Assembly: GCF_024734385.1 (NCBI RefSeq) | Contig: NZ_JANHAP010000006.1 | Coordinates: forward strand, 186,001 to 250,000 | Length of the DNA stretch: 64,000 nt | Direction: 5' to 3' | Source of the DNA: Dasania sp. GY-MA-18 | Lineage (GTDB): Bacteria > Pseudomonadota > Gammaproteobacteria > Pseudomonadales > Dasaniaceae | Shown here: positions 43,341 to 51,561 of the stretch, one piece after another | Layout of the letters: each line of letters begins with the position of its first letter | How positions within the stretch are numbered: the stretch's first letter is position 1 | Translations under genes and position numbers: made by a program | Notes under the pieces: generated by a model | Databases searched by the model: none | Told to the model about the DNA's origin: nothing | Seen by the model: the letters and a program-made list of their open reading frames with translations, nothing else

Positions 43341-44645
43341 TTAGTCGATTAAGGTCTTAAACTTTTTGGAGCAGGCTACCACGTTGTCGTTGATGTAGGC
43401 TTCGTGGTTTTCTTCTACTTTGTTTAGCTTGTAGAGATAGTTTACTAAAATAGCGGCCGATTGTTTAAGGCCGTTTTTAGAAACATCGCCCATCCAGTTG
43501 AGTTGCTCTATGCGCGCACCGTTGCCTAGGTGGAACCTGGCTACGGGGTCTAGGGGAGCAGCACCGCGTTTTTCATTGTGCAGGTAATGGGCGCACAGGC
43601 GCATCAGCACGGGCTTTAAGGTTTCCGCAAGGGCTGGGTCTTTGTGCCAGTTCTCTAATTCTATTTGCGCTAATAGCTTACGCTCTTTGCTGTTAATTAA
43701 AGTACTTTCTTTGTTTTCCAGTTCTTTGTTTAACCAGCGGCAGAAGGTCGGTATGGGCGACAAGGTAGAGAACTGGGTCAGCTGTGGCAGTTCTTCGCGC
43801 AGCTCCATTACCACTTGTTTAATTAAAAAGTTACCAAAAGAAATGCCTTTAAGGCCTTCTTGGCAATTGCTGATTGAGTAGAAAATCGCCGTGTCGGCAG
43901 GCTCTTGTTCTAGCACATCGCTTTTGGGGGCCAGTAATGGCTGTACGGCGGTGGCTAGGCCGTGGGTGAGGGCTACCTCTACAAAGATTAATGGTTCGTC
44001 TTCTAAGGCGGGGTGGAAAAAGGCAAAGCAGCGTCTGTCATCTTCTAAGCGACGACGCAAATCTTCCCAGCCATTCATCTCGTGTACGGCTTCATAGGCA
44101 ATGAGTTTTTCTAGAATATGGGCCGGTGTTTTCCAATCTATGCTGCGTATTTTTAAAAATCCGCGGTTAAACCAGGACTCTAATAAGTGTTTCAAGTCAT
44201 TATCAACAGCGCGCAGTTCGTCGTGGTCTTTCAGGTATTTTTGTAAATCTGCACGCATGCCCACTAGTGTGGGGGTGCCGGTGGGAGACATGTTAATGCG
44301 GCGAAATAAGTGCTGCCGCGGTGGCTCTACCGCTTTGCTTAAGGCCTGTAGATTTTTAGCTGAGGGCTCGGCCTTATAGGCATCAGCGCAGTGCACAATG
44401 GCATCTGAGCGGGGGCTGTAATCACTAACCAGTAGTTTAAAAAACTTGAGTTGCTCTTGCTCATTCATGGCGTGGTAGGCGTTTACTACCGCGCAGGCTA
44501 ATGCGGTGCCCATGGCTTCGCCCTTGTTAGAGCAGAGGTCGGCACACAGTGTTTTAATGTTTTTTTCGTCTTTATTGCCTTTAGAGCGTCGTAATAGGTC
44601 GCGGCCGGCTTCGGCTATGGAGTTCATCCACGAATTGAATGACAT
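43341..44645 (-). CDS. Malonyl-CoA decarboxylase
   Basis: A 434-residue enzyme converting malonyl-CoA to acetyl-CoA and CO2. It shows the MCD family blocks: the helical N-domain (HLFRRINMSPTGTPTLVGMRADL), KIRSIDWKTPAHILEKLIAYEAVHEMNGWEDLRRRLEDDRRCFAFFHPALEDEPLIFVEVAL at the start of the GNAT-like catalytic domain, CQEGLKGISFGNFLIKQV, and the C-terminal RFHLGNGARIEQLNWMGD with the conserved His. No targeting sequence is seen. It lies 166 bases downstream of the acylating aldehyde dehydrogenase on the same strand, across a hairpin. There is no malonate-CoA ligase or malonate transporter gene nearby, so malonyl-CoA probably comes from that dehydrogenase. Confidence 0.93.
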   Translation of the reverse strand: MSFNSWMNSIAEAGRDLLRRSKGNKDEKNIKTLCADLCSNKGEAMGTALACAVVNAYHAMNEQEQLKFFKLLVSDYSPRSDAIVHCADAYKAEPSAKNLQALSKAVEPPRQHLFRRINMSPTGTPTLVGMRADLQKYLKDHDELRAVDNDLKHLLESWFNRGFLKIRSIDWKTPAHILEKLIAYEAVHEMNGWEDLRRRLEDDRRCFAFFHPALEDEPLIFVEVALTHGLATAVQPLLAPKSDVLEQEPADTAIFYSISNCQEGLKGISFGNFLIKQVVMELREELPQLTQFSTLSPIPTFCRWLNKELENKESTLINSKERKLLAQIELENWHKDPALAETLKPVLMRLCAHYLHNEKRGAAPLDPVARFHLGNGARIEQLNWMGDVSKNGLKQSAAILVNYLYKLNKVEENHEAYINDNVVACSKKFKTLID

Positions 44646-44760
44646 AGTGTAAATCCCTATCCTGCGGTGAGTGGGCGAACGCCTGGCTGTGTTAATAGCC
44701 TGTAGGGTGAGCCCAAATATCGCTAGGCTAAATGAGTTATAACGTTATTGTGTTACAAGT

Positions 44761-44788
44761 GCGGCTGCTTCTGGATAGAAGCAGCCGC
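44761..44788. other. Intercistronic hairpin between dehydrogenase and MCD genes
   Basis: A perfect 12-base inverted repeat GCGGCTGCTTCT / AGAAGCAGCCGC with a GGAT loop, 23 bases past the dehydrogenase stop. On the minus strand it is followed by ACTTGTAACA, not a T run, so it may stabilise the upstream message or set unequal expression rather than end transcription. Confidence 0.65.
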
Positions 44789-44811
44789 TGAGGTACTAAT
44801 CAGTAACGGGC

Positions 44812-46233
44812 TTATTTAACAAGATCGATGGCATCGCCAAATAAGTCTTCGTCGCTGGGTACTACTTTTACTTTATCTAAGGGGCGAGAAACCCAAGAGA
44901 TATTAACCAAGTGACGCCAGTTAATATTGTCATTAACCGAGTTGCCACCCCAAAAACCACAACCTAATGAGAAGGTTTGGCGCATACCGTTCCACACGTT
45001 GGCAGAGTTAGATAGCGACTGTGGCTGGTTGATCATCACGCGCGAGGTTTTCGTGCCCAGCGCAAACTTTTCAACCGCTTTATCGTTAGTGGTGTATAAA
45101 CCGCAAGAGTGGCCCAGGCCTTGGTACTCTTGTATGGCGTTAGTTAATGCTACGGCTGCATCTACGTCAGCTACCTTGTGGAAGCCCATCACTACCGACA
45201 GTTTCTCACCTGAGAACATATACTCAGGGCCAGCACCGTTTTCAGGTACGATGATAAAGGACTTGTCTTCAGGGATGTTAACGCCGGCAATCTCGCCTAT
45301 GCGCTGGGCAGATTGGGCGATAATGTCGGGGTTTAGGTGCGCGCCATCAGGCCATAGGGCATCTTTAAATTTGGGGTATTCGGCTTCAGAAACCAAGTAA
45401 CCGCCTTGGGCTTGTAGCTTTTCTAATAAGGCATCATAGATAGCGGCAACGGCAATAACGTTGTTGTCTGATGAGCATGAGGTCGCAAAGTCAAAAGTTT
45501 TAGATAGTTTGATTTTGTTGGCTGCATCATCCAGGTCGGCAGTTTCGTCTACGGTGATACAGGCATTACCCGCACCTACACCTAAGGCAGGCGTGCCGCT
45601 AGAGTAAGCTGCTTTAACCATGGCGCCGCCGCCAGTGGCTAGTACTACGTCGGCCTGTTTCATTAGTTCAGCAGTGCCGTCTAAAGAAGGCTGCTCTATA
45701 CCTATCACCAAATCTTCAGGCGCGCCGCAAGCTTTTAAGGCTGCACGCATATTGTCACATAGCATTTTGGTGGTGATTTTAGCGCGTGGGTGCGGCGCAA
45801 TCACGATGGCGTTACGGCCTTTAACGGCGTTAATGGCTTTAATTACCGGTGTGGCTTCGGGGTTGGTGCACGGGGTTAAGGCACCCACTACGCCTATAGG
45901 CTTGGCCACTTTAACAATATTGCGCTCGGGTAATTCTTCGATTATGCCTACCGACTCATCGTCGATAATATCAAACAGCGCAGCGCGACATTTTTTAGAC
46001 ATTTTGGTGAACTTGCCATCGTAGTTACCCAGGGCAGTTTCTTCTACTGCTTGCTTGGCAATCTCTTCGGCTACACCGGGGCGGGCGACTGACCACACCA
46101 TGGCGCGGATCAGTTGGTCTACTTGTTCTTGGTTGTAGTTTTCAATTTGTTTTTGAGCAGCGCGGGCGCGGTCAATAAGACTTTTGATCTCTTTGCCTGC
46201 TTCACTTAATTCTGTGGGCTGTGATACGGCCAT
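44812..46233 (-). CDS. CoA-acylating aldehyde dehydrogenase (SauS/EutE-like)
   Basis: A 473-residue dehydrogenase of the acylating type that oxidises an aldehyde to an acyl-CoA with NAD(P) and CoA. The nucleophile Cys is at 253 in FATSCSSDNN, the signature of AdhE/EutE/SauS-type enzymes. GVVGALTPCTNPEATPVIKAI and LATGGGAMVKAAYSSGTPALGVGAGN are further family blocks. Its closest recognisable type is sulfoacetaldehyde dehydrogenase SauS. Between a beta-alanine-type transaminase gene and a malonyl-CoA decarboxylase gene, malonate semialdehyde is the more coherent substrate, yielding malonyl-CoA. Sulfoacetaldehyde from taurine remains an alternative. The transaminase lies 71 bases upstream. Confidence 0.88.
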   Translation of the reverse strand: MAVSQPTELSEAGKEIKSLIDRARAAQKQIENYNQEQVDQLIRAMVWSVARPGVAEEIAKQAVEETALGNYDGKFTKMSKKCRAALFDIIDDESVGIIEELPERNIVKVAKPIGVVGALTPCTNPEATPVIKAINAVKGRNAIVIAPHPRAKITTKMLCDNMRAALKACGAPEDLVIGIEQPSLDGTAELMKQADVVLATGGGAMVKAAYSSGTPALGVGAGNACITVDETADLDDAANKIKLSKTFDFATSCSSDNNVIAVAAIYDALLEKLQAQGGYLVSEAEYPKFKDALWPDGAHLNPDIIAQSAQRIGEIAGVNIPEDKSFIIVPENGAGPEYMFSGEKLSVVMGFHKVADVDAAVALTNAIQEYQGLGHSCGLYTTNDKAVEKFALGTKTSRVMINQPQSLSNSANVWNGMRQTFSLGCGFWGGNSVNDNINWRHLVNISWVSRPLDKVKVVPSDEDLFGDAIDLVK

Positions 46234-46304
46234 TGTGTTACATCCTCTTAATTAGTTTGACGCTGTGTACTCACGGATAAGTGTAGTACACAGCTATTGA
46301 GAGC

Positions 46305-47633
46305 TTAGGCTTGGTTAAAGGTTTCACCTAAGGCATTAATGAGTGAGTCGATTTCGGATTTTTCGGTAGTAAACGGTAGCCCCAACTGAATCGTGGCACC
46401 GCCGTAGCGTACGTAAAAACCCTTCTCCCACATTTTCATGGCGATTTCGTAAGGGCGGCGCGCAGGCTCACCGGGGTGGGCCGCTAGGGTAAAGCCAGCG
46501 GCAAAACCGTAGTTACGAATATCGGTTACATTATTACAGCCTTTCAAGCTGTGTACCGCTTCTTCAAAGTAGGGGCTAAGTTCAGCAACGTTTTGTATGT
46601 AGTTACCGCTTTGCAATAAGTTTAGCGAGGCTAAGCCAGCTGCACAGGCTACCGGGTGAGCGGAGTAGGTGTAACCGTGGGGTAATTCCACCATATACTC
46701 TGGGCCGCCTTCGGCCATAAATACATCGTGTATTTCGTCGGTAGTGATTACCGCACCCATGGGGATGGTACCGTTAGTCATCTGCTTGGCGATGTTGATA
46801 ATGTCAGGGGTTACGCCGTAGGCTTCGGCACCGGTTTTAGCACCCATGCGGCCAAAGGCACAGATAACTTCATCAAAAATTAATAAGATGTTGTTAGCGG
46901 TACAAATTTCACGCAGGCGATCTAAATAACCTTTTGGCGGTGGGATAACACCGGCAGAACCGGGCATAGGCTCTACAATAACGGCGGCGATGTTAGAGGC
47001 GTCGTGTAGGGCGATAATGTCTAGCAACTCGTTAGCTAGCTCAGCGCCGGTTTCGGGCTGGCCTTTAACAAAGGTGTTTTCAGGCAGCATGGTGTGGCGC
47101 ATATGATCGGCGTCTACTGCTTGGCCGTATAGGGCGCGGTTGGGGCCTATGCCGCCTACCGAGATGCCGCCCCAGTTAACACCGTGGTAGCCCAGGCCGC
47201 GACCAATTAATTTAGTCTTGCTGGGCATGCCTTTTTTGCGCCAGTAAGCGCGGGCGATTTTTAAAGAAGTCTCGGCAGATTCAGAGCCAGAGCCGGTGTA
47301 AAACACACGGTTTAAGCCTTCGGGCATAAACTCGGTGATTTTTTCCGCTAATTGGAAAGCCTTGGGGTGGCCAAACTGGAAGGCGGGCGAGTAATCCAAG
47401 GTCTTGATTTGCTCGGCTACCGCTTCGTTGATTTCGGGCACGCTGTGGCCCAAGCCGCAGGTCCACAGGCCAGACAAGCCGTCAAAGATCTTGCGACCTT
47501 CGGCGTCGGTGTAATATTTGCCTTCGGCAGAAACAATAATGCGTGGGTCTTTTTTAAACTGGCGGTTGCCAGTAAACGCCATCCAGTGGGCGTCCAGTTG
47601 TTTTTGGGTTAATCCTGCAAGCTTGTCAGTCAT
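46305..47633 (-). CDS. Omega-amino acid (beta-alanine)-pyruvate aminotransferase
   Basis: A 442-residue class III PLP transaminase. HWMAFTGNRQFKKDPRIIV, DGLSGLWTCGLGHSVPEI, FYTGSGSESAETSLKIARAYW, AVIVEPMPGSAGVIPPPKGYL, LIFDEVICAFGRMG, the lysine in INIAKQMTNGTIPMGAVI, LPHGYTYSAHPVACAAGLA and KGFYVRYGGATIQLGLPF follow the beta-alanine:pyruvate aminotransferase (BauA/omega-APT) family closely, including the carboxylate-binding Arg in the last block. The product from beta-alanine is malonate semialdehyde. Taurine is a possible alternative donor. It is the first gene of a minus-strand operon divergent from a LysR regulator. Confidence 0.92.
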   Translation of the reverse strand: MTDKLAGLTQKQLDAHWMAFTGNRQFKKDPRIIVSAEGKYYTDAEGRKIFDGLSGLWTCGLGHSVPEINEAVAEQIKTLDYSPAFQFGHPKAFQLAEKITEFMPEGLNRVFYTGSGSESAETSLKIARAYWRKKGMPSKTKLIGRGLGYHGVNWGGISVGGIGPNRALYGQAVDADHMRHTMLPENTFVKGQPETGAELANELLDIIALHDASNIAAVIVEPMPGSAGVIPPPKGYLDRLREICTANNILLIFDEVICAFGRMGAKTGAEAYGVTPDIINIAKQMTNGTIPMGAVITTDEIHDVFMAEGGPEYMVELPHGYTYSAHPVACAAGLASLNLLQSGNYIQNVAELSPYFEEAVHSLKGCNNVTDIRNYGFAAGFTLAAHPGEPARRPYEIAMKMWEKGFYVRYGGATIQLGLPFTTEKSEIDSLINALGETFNQA

Positions 47634-47759
47634 AGTCTCTACTCAACTTATTAACATTAATGAGTGAATGATGGGCCGTGCTTATGGTTTGCCATTCATT
47701 CATGGGGTCGAATTTACACTTGTATTTATGTTTCATAAATGACTAAATATCACACTTAA

Positions 47760-47777
47760 GTTTCATTTTAATGAAAC
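47760..47777. promoter_or_regulatory. Palindromic operator between the transaminase and LysR genes
   Basis: GTTTCATT-TT-AATGAAAC is a perfect 8+2+8 palindrome in the 201-base divergent gap (47634-47834), 58 bases before the LysR start. A related half-site TGTTTCATAAAT occurs at about 47730. LysR proteins bind such dyads beside target promoters, so this is the best operator candidate for the regulator at 47835. Confidence 0.6.
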
Positions 47778-47834
47778 ATAGGTTGGCCGCTATGAAGTTC
47801 TGATGCGGGCCATTAATAGCAGGGTAGGCAGGGT

Positions 47835-48749
47835 ATGGTAACAAAAACCTTAGGGCAGCTTAGCGATGTCGATTTACGGCTGCTGCGGGTGTTTAGAGTG
47901 GTGGCCGAAAGCGGTGGTATCTCAGCTGCCGAGGTGGAGTTGAATATAGGCCGCTCTACTATCAGCCGTCACTTAAAGGACTTAGAGATACGCCTGGGGG
48001 TGGTGTTGTGCCGCCGTGGCCGCAGTGGTTTTGCGCTCACCGAGGAGGGCCAGCTGATTTATAAAGCCTCGCTGCGCTTGCTGGCCGCCATGGATGAGTT
48101 TAGGGGGGAGGTCAATGATGTGCACCAGCAGATGACCGGCAACATAGGCATAGCCCTGTTTGATAAAACGGTGACTAACCCTCAGGCGGCGATTAGCACG
48201 GCGCTGCGTCTGTTTGAGCAAGCGGCTCCTAAGGTGGTTTTAGAGCTGTTTGTAGAGCCGCTGAATGAAATTGAGCGCGGCATCTTAGATGGCCGCTTTC
48301 AGGTGGGGGTGGTGCCCTTTCAGCGCAGCGCCAGCGGCATCCATTACGAGCCGCTGTTTAAAGAGCAGATGTACCTCTACTGTGGCCGCCAGCATAGTTT
48401 TTGGGATGAAGAGCTTGTTACAGAGTCACAAATCTTGGCGGCTAAATACGCAGGGCTGGGTTATATGTCACCCAATATGCAAATAGGGCAGCAACTCAAT
48501 ATGCAGCGCTCCGCTACCGGCTATGACCAAGAGGCCATAGCCACGCTGATACTATCGGGTTGTTATTTAGGTTATTTACCCGATCACTATGCCAAGCAGT
48601 TTGTTGAGCGGGGGCTGATGAAAAGCGTGGGTGAGAATACCTTTCAATATCTCTGTGAGTTTTCGGCGGCGTATAGACTCTCGCCTAAACCCTCGCGGGT
48701 GGTGGATACCTTTATACAGTGCCTGAGGCAGGCCCATCAATTGGTTTAG
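47835..48749 (+). CDS. LysR-family regulator of the beta-alanine-type operon
   Basis: A 304-residue LysR regulator. LSDVDLRLLRVFRVVAESGGISAAEVELNIGRSTISRHLKDLEIRLG is the helix-turn-helix, followed by RRGRSGFALTEEGQLIY. The effector-binding domain spans about 95-300. It is divergent from the transaminase-acylating dehydrogenase-MCD operon, with a palindromic operator candidate between them, making control of that operon by an amino acid or its semialdehyde the likely function. Confidence 0.9.
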   Translation: MVTKTLGQLSDVDLRLLRVFRVVAESGGISAAEVELNIGRSTISRHLKDLEIRLGVVLCRRGRSGFALTEEGQLIYKASLRLLAAMDEFRGEVNDVHQQMTGNIGIALFDKTVTNPQAAISTALRLFEQAAPKVVLELFVEPLNEIERGILDGRFQVGVVPFQRSASGIHYEPLFKEQMYLYCGRQHSFWDEELVTESQILAAKYAGLGYMSPNMQIGQQLNMQRSATGYDQEAIATLILSGCYLGYLPDHYAKQFVERGLMKSVGENTFQYLCEFSAAYRLSPKPSRVVDTFIQCLRQAHQLV

Positions 48750-48890
48750 CTTTACTCTGGCCGGTGCGTTTAGCTATGGCTTTATAGTGCTGCACCGGTG
48801 CAGCTGATACACTAGCTTGTTTTTGCAAATGCCAGATTGTGTGGCTGTTGTGGTCTACGCTGTAAATACATTAACGCAATGGGTAGTTGT

Positions 48891-49628
48891 ATGCGTTTCC
48901 CCTTAATATTGCTATTACTGCTGAGTCATTTTAGCGTTGCTCAACCCGTTAGCATTCGTGCTGATGAATGGTTTCCTATGAATGGCAAACCCGGTGCTGA
49001 ATTGCCGGGCTATATGATAGAGCTAGCCCAACGCGCTTTTGGCAGCATTGATTATAAATTGATGCCTTGGTCTAGGGCGCTTGAAGAAGTGCGCAGTGGC
49101 AGGGTGGACTGTGTTGTCGGTGCTGATGTTAGAGATGTCCCCGGCTTTGTATTACCCCATGAAAATTGGGGGACTACACAAATCGGTATTTATAGGCTTA
49201 AGGAAGAGAGCTGGTCTTATCAGGGGTTTGAGTCTCTTTTGAGTCAAAAGGTAGGTGTAGTTAAGGACTATACCTACGGTGAGCCTATGGATAGCCAAAT
49301 ACCTATGTACCCTAAGGTTTTTAAAATCGCGGCGGGTGAAGACGGCCTAAGCAGAAATATTAAGCAACTCATGTCCAAGCGGCTTGATGCTTTTATAGCG
49401 AGCACCGCGGTTGCTAATACCCTTATCAAGCAAATGGGTTTAGAAGATAGAATCAGCAATATAGCCGTACTTGGGCGACCCTTAGTGATGTATATTGCTT
49501 GCTCACCCGCTAATGAACGTTCGTTTCAACTCATTGATCAAGTGGATCAAGCCACGCGCCGTTTGCGTGCTAGTGGTGAGTTAGAGCTTATTCTCAATAA
49601 ATATGGTTTGAGTGATTGGCAGCAATAA
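48891..49628 (+). CDS. Periplasmic substrate-binding protein (SBP_bac_3-like)
   Basis: A 245-residue exported solute-binding protein. The signal peptide is MRFPLILLLLLSHFSVAQ, and the mature part begins SIRADEWFPMNG with the type 3 binding-protein pattern; YMIELAQRAFG and MPWSRALEEVRSGRVDCVVGAD are the family's conserved sections (domain about 22-240). No permease or ATPase gene is adjacent, so it may serve a sensor or a distant transporter. Start ATG 48891 is preferred because it gives a proper signal peptide. In-frame ATG 48879 or a longer frame to 48837 are less likely. Confidence 0.82.
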   Translation: MRFPLILLLLLSHFSVAQPVSIRADEWFPMNGKPGAELPGYMIELAQRAFGSIDYKLMPWSRALEEVRSGRVDCVVGADVRDVPGFVLPHENWGTTQIGIYRLKEESWSYQGFESLLSQKVGVVKDYTYGEPMDSQIPMYPKVFKIAAGEDGLSRNIKQLMSKRLDAFIASTAVANTLIKQMGLEDRISNIAVLGRPLVMYIACSPANERSFQLIDQVDQATRRLRASGELELILNKYGLSDWQQ

Positions 49629-49644
49629 AACTAGGCCGTCAATT

Positions 49645-50454
49645 TTAAGTGTCTTTTAAAAGGCTGGTGGCCATTAAGCCTTTTAGCTCCAGCATCATAG
49701 CTTGGTTGACTTGTATAAGCCCACGCTTGGGTCTATCGAGGTCGATAATAATAAAAACAATCATGGCAATTAAAAAGGCAATCAATACCGTGGGTATTGC
49801 TAAGCGCTTATTACTGAGCCCGCTGGAGTAACCCATAATCCCTAGCGATGCGATAAACACTATAAACAAGAGTAGTAATACCACTTCCGGCACATGCATC
49901 TGCAGCAGCGCGTTGCGTTTACTTTGAGCATCAAACATGGCATTTAAAGCGTTGATATAAGCGCCCGTGGTGGTCGGCCTAGGGTCGGTACTGGCGGCTA
50001 AAGTCGCCAGCTCCCATAGTTCATACTGTAGCGTTGTTAGCTGTTCATTGTATTGAGCTCTGGTTTCAGTTTGGCTGAGATCGGTTTTGCCTTGAGCTAT
50101 GCGTAGGTCTATATATTGATCCAGTGTGTGGTAGGTATCGCTACGGTAGGATGAAGCCAGTAAATGCACTCTTAAAACGGTGGTGCCTATGGCATTGGCT
50201 TCATCAATCAAGGCTAGGTTACGGTTATCAAAGCGTTGCATAGCCATGCTAAAAGTAAAGCCCAGCAATAATGCTAATAAACCTAATATACTGGCTTGCA
50301 CCGAACCGGTGAGTGACTTGAGTTCAGCATTGGTGCGGTGCTGTACGTAGCGGCCTATGCGAAACGAGACTTCATTAAATAAAATAATCAGCGCAAATAG
50401 CACTAAGGTAATTACAATGCTGTTGTGGTTATACAGAAATTCTTGTTGGTCCAT
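49645..50454 (-). CDS. DUF4239 (bestrophin-like) membrane protein
   Basis: A 269-residue membrane protein with two N-terminal helices (about 13-30 and 50-70, SVQASILGLLALLLGFTFSMAMQRFDNR), a long cytosolic or periplasmic helical middle (about 75-180) and two C-terminal helices (about 190-240). The N-terminal pair and following RFDNRN pattern match DUF4239, sometimes called bestrophin-like. Function is unknown; a channel role is only suggested by that name. It converges with the substrate-binding protein gene and stands alone. Confidence 0.82.
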   Translation of the reverse strand: MDQQEFLYNHNSIVITLVLFALIILFNEVSFRIGRYVQHRTNAELKSLTGSVQASILGLLALLLGFTFSMAMQRFDNRNLALIDEANAIGTTVLRVHLLASSYRSDTYHTLDQYIDLRIAQGKTDLSQTETRAQYNEQLTTLQYELWELATLAASTDPRPTTTGAYINALNAMFDAQSKRNALLQMHVPEVVLLLLFIVFIASLGIMGYSSGLSNKRLAIPTVLIAFLIAMIVFIIIDLDRPKRGLIQVNQAMMLELKGLMATSLLKDT

Positions 50455-50652
50455 AGTGCTAAGGCCTTATTATGGGCAATAATTTAATGACTGTTAGATT
50501 AGTCTGAAGCCAGAGCTTACACCAGCACCGAGTATGAGTAAGGTGTTAATACTAGCGATGCAATGACATAGTTTTTAGTTAAATGGTTGTAGCCAGTGTA
50601 AAAAAACCACTACTATGGCAGCTCTGTTTTATTAAGCGTTGATATCACTCTT

Positions 50653-51558
50653 ATGCGCCGTTATTTGCCCTCTCTTATTGCTTTACAGTGTTTTGAAGCC
50701 GCCGCTCGTCACCTCAGCTTTACCAAGGCGGGGGAGGAGTTGTACCTCACCCAAAGTGCGGTGAGCCGGCAAATTAAAAACTTAGAAGCGTTTTTGGGTT
50801 GCACTTTATTTCAGCGGGTTAAGCAGCGGGTGCAACTAACCCCAACTGGTGAGACCTATGCCAAAGGGGTGCGCGCCTTATTAGATCAGGCCGAAGTGCT
50901 GACCCGCGAGGTGAGTGCTGGCCAGGCCAGTGTGATTAAACTGGCGGCTGAGCCAGCGGTGGCCAGCCGTTGGTTAATCCCGCGGTTAACGCAATTTAAA
51001 TCAGCCTACCCCGATATTGCCATAGAAGTGGTCACCGATATGGAAAAAATTTACGGTGAGGCTCATAGCTACGATTTGGCCATACTCTATGGCGCGGGGC
51101 GATGGCAGGGCTTACAGGCACGCTTTTTAATGGCCGATGAATTGGTCGCGGTGGCGGCGCCTGCCGTGTTGGGTAAGCAAAAAGCAGTGGCAGCTTATGC
51201 CGATATCACGCAGTTTCCGTTACTGCACCACACGGCGCAAATGTCGGCTAGTGACGAGTGGTTACTGCGTGCGGGTTACAGTGTTGAGGCTGTTAAAGCT
51301 TTGCCGGGGCAGCGCTTTGAGCATTTTCATTTATTGTCACAGGCGGCCTTGCAGGGTTTGGGGGTGGCGATACTGCCTCGTTACTTTGCCAAAGAAGAGT
51401 TGGAAAATGGCCGCTTAGTGTATGCCTGCGAGCAAAGCCTGCTCTCGCAAGAAGGGTATTATGTGGTAGTGCCCAAGGAAAAATCAGAGCTGGTGACCAT
51501 CAGCCGGGTGGCGGATTGGTTTGTGGCGCAGGGCAGTAGCCCCGCACCTAATAGCTAA
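50653..51558 (+). CDS. LysR-family regulator (GcvA-like)
   Basis: A 301-residue regulator of the GcvA type. LPSLIALQCFEAAARHLSFTKAGEELYLTQSAVSRQIKNLEAFLGCTLFQR is the DNA-binding part, and VQLTPTGETYA the linker. The effector domain includes VIKLAAEPAVASRWLIPRLTQF. Its stop is three bases from that of the convergent hydroxyacid dehydrogenase gene. It may regulate the adjacent dehydrogenase/decarboxylase genes, but the arrangement (convergent, not divergent) gives weak support. Confidence 0.9.
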   Translation: MRRYLPSLIALQCFEAAARHLSFTKAGEELYLTQSAVSRQIKNLEAFLGCTLFQRVKQRVQLTPTGETYAKGVRALLDQAEVLTREVSAGQASVIKLAAEPAVASRWLIPRLTQFKSAYPDIAIEVVTDMEKIYGEAHSYDLAILYGAGRWQGLQARFLMADELVAVAAPAVLGKQKAVAAYADITQFPLLHHTAQMSASDEWLLRAGYSVEAVKALPGQRFEHFHLLSQAALQGLGVAILPRYFAKEELENGRLVYACEQSLLSQEGYYVVVPKEKSELVTISRVADWFVAQGSSPAPNS

Positions 51559-51561
51559 GGT

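Noticed and set aside
44812-46233. Taurine dissimilation (taurine-pyruvate transaminase plus sulfoacetaldehyde dehydrogenase) as the main reading of the operon
   Set aside because: The dehydrogenase does resemble SauS, but the malonyl-CoA decarboxylase in the operon and the absence of sulfonate transporters or sulfoacetyl-processing genes make beta-alanine the better fit. It is kept as an alternative.
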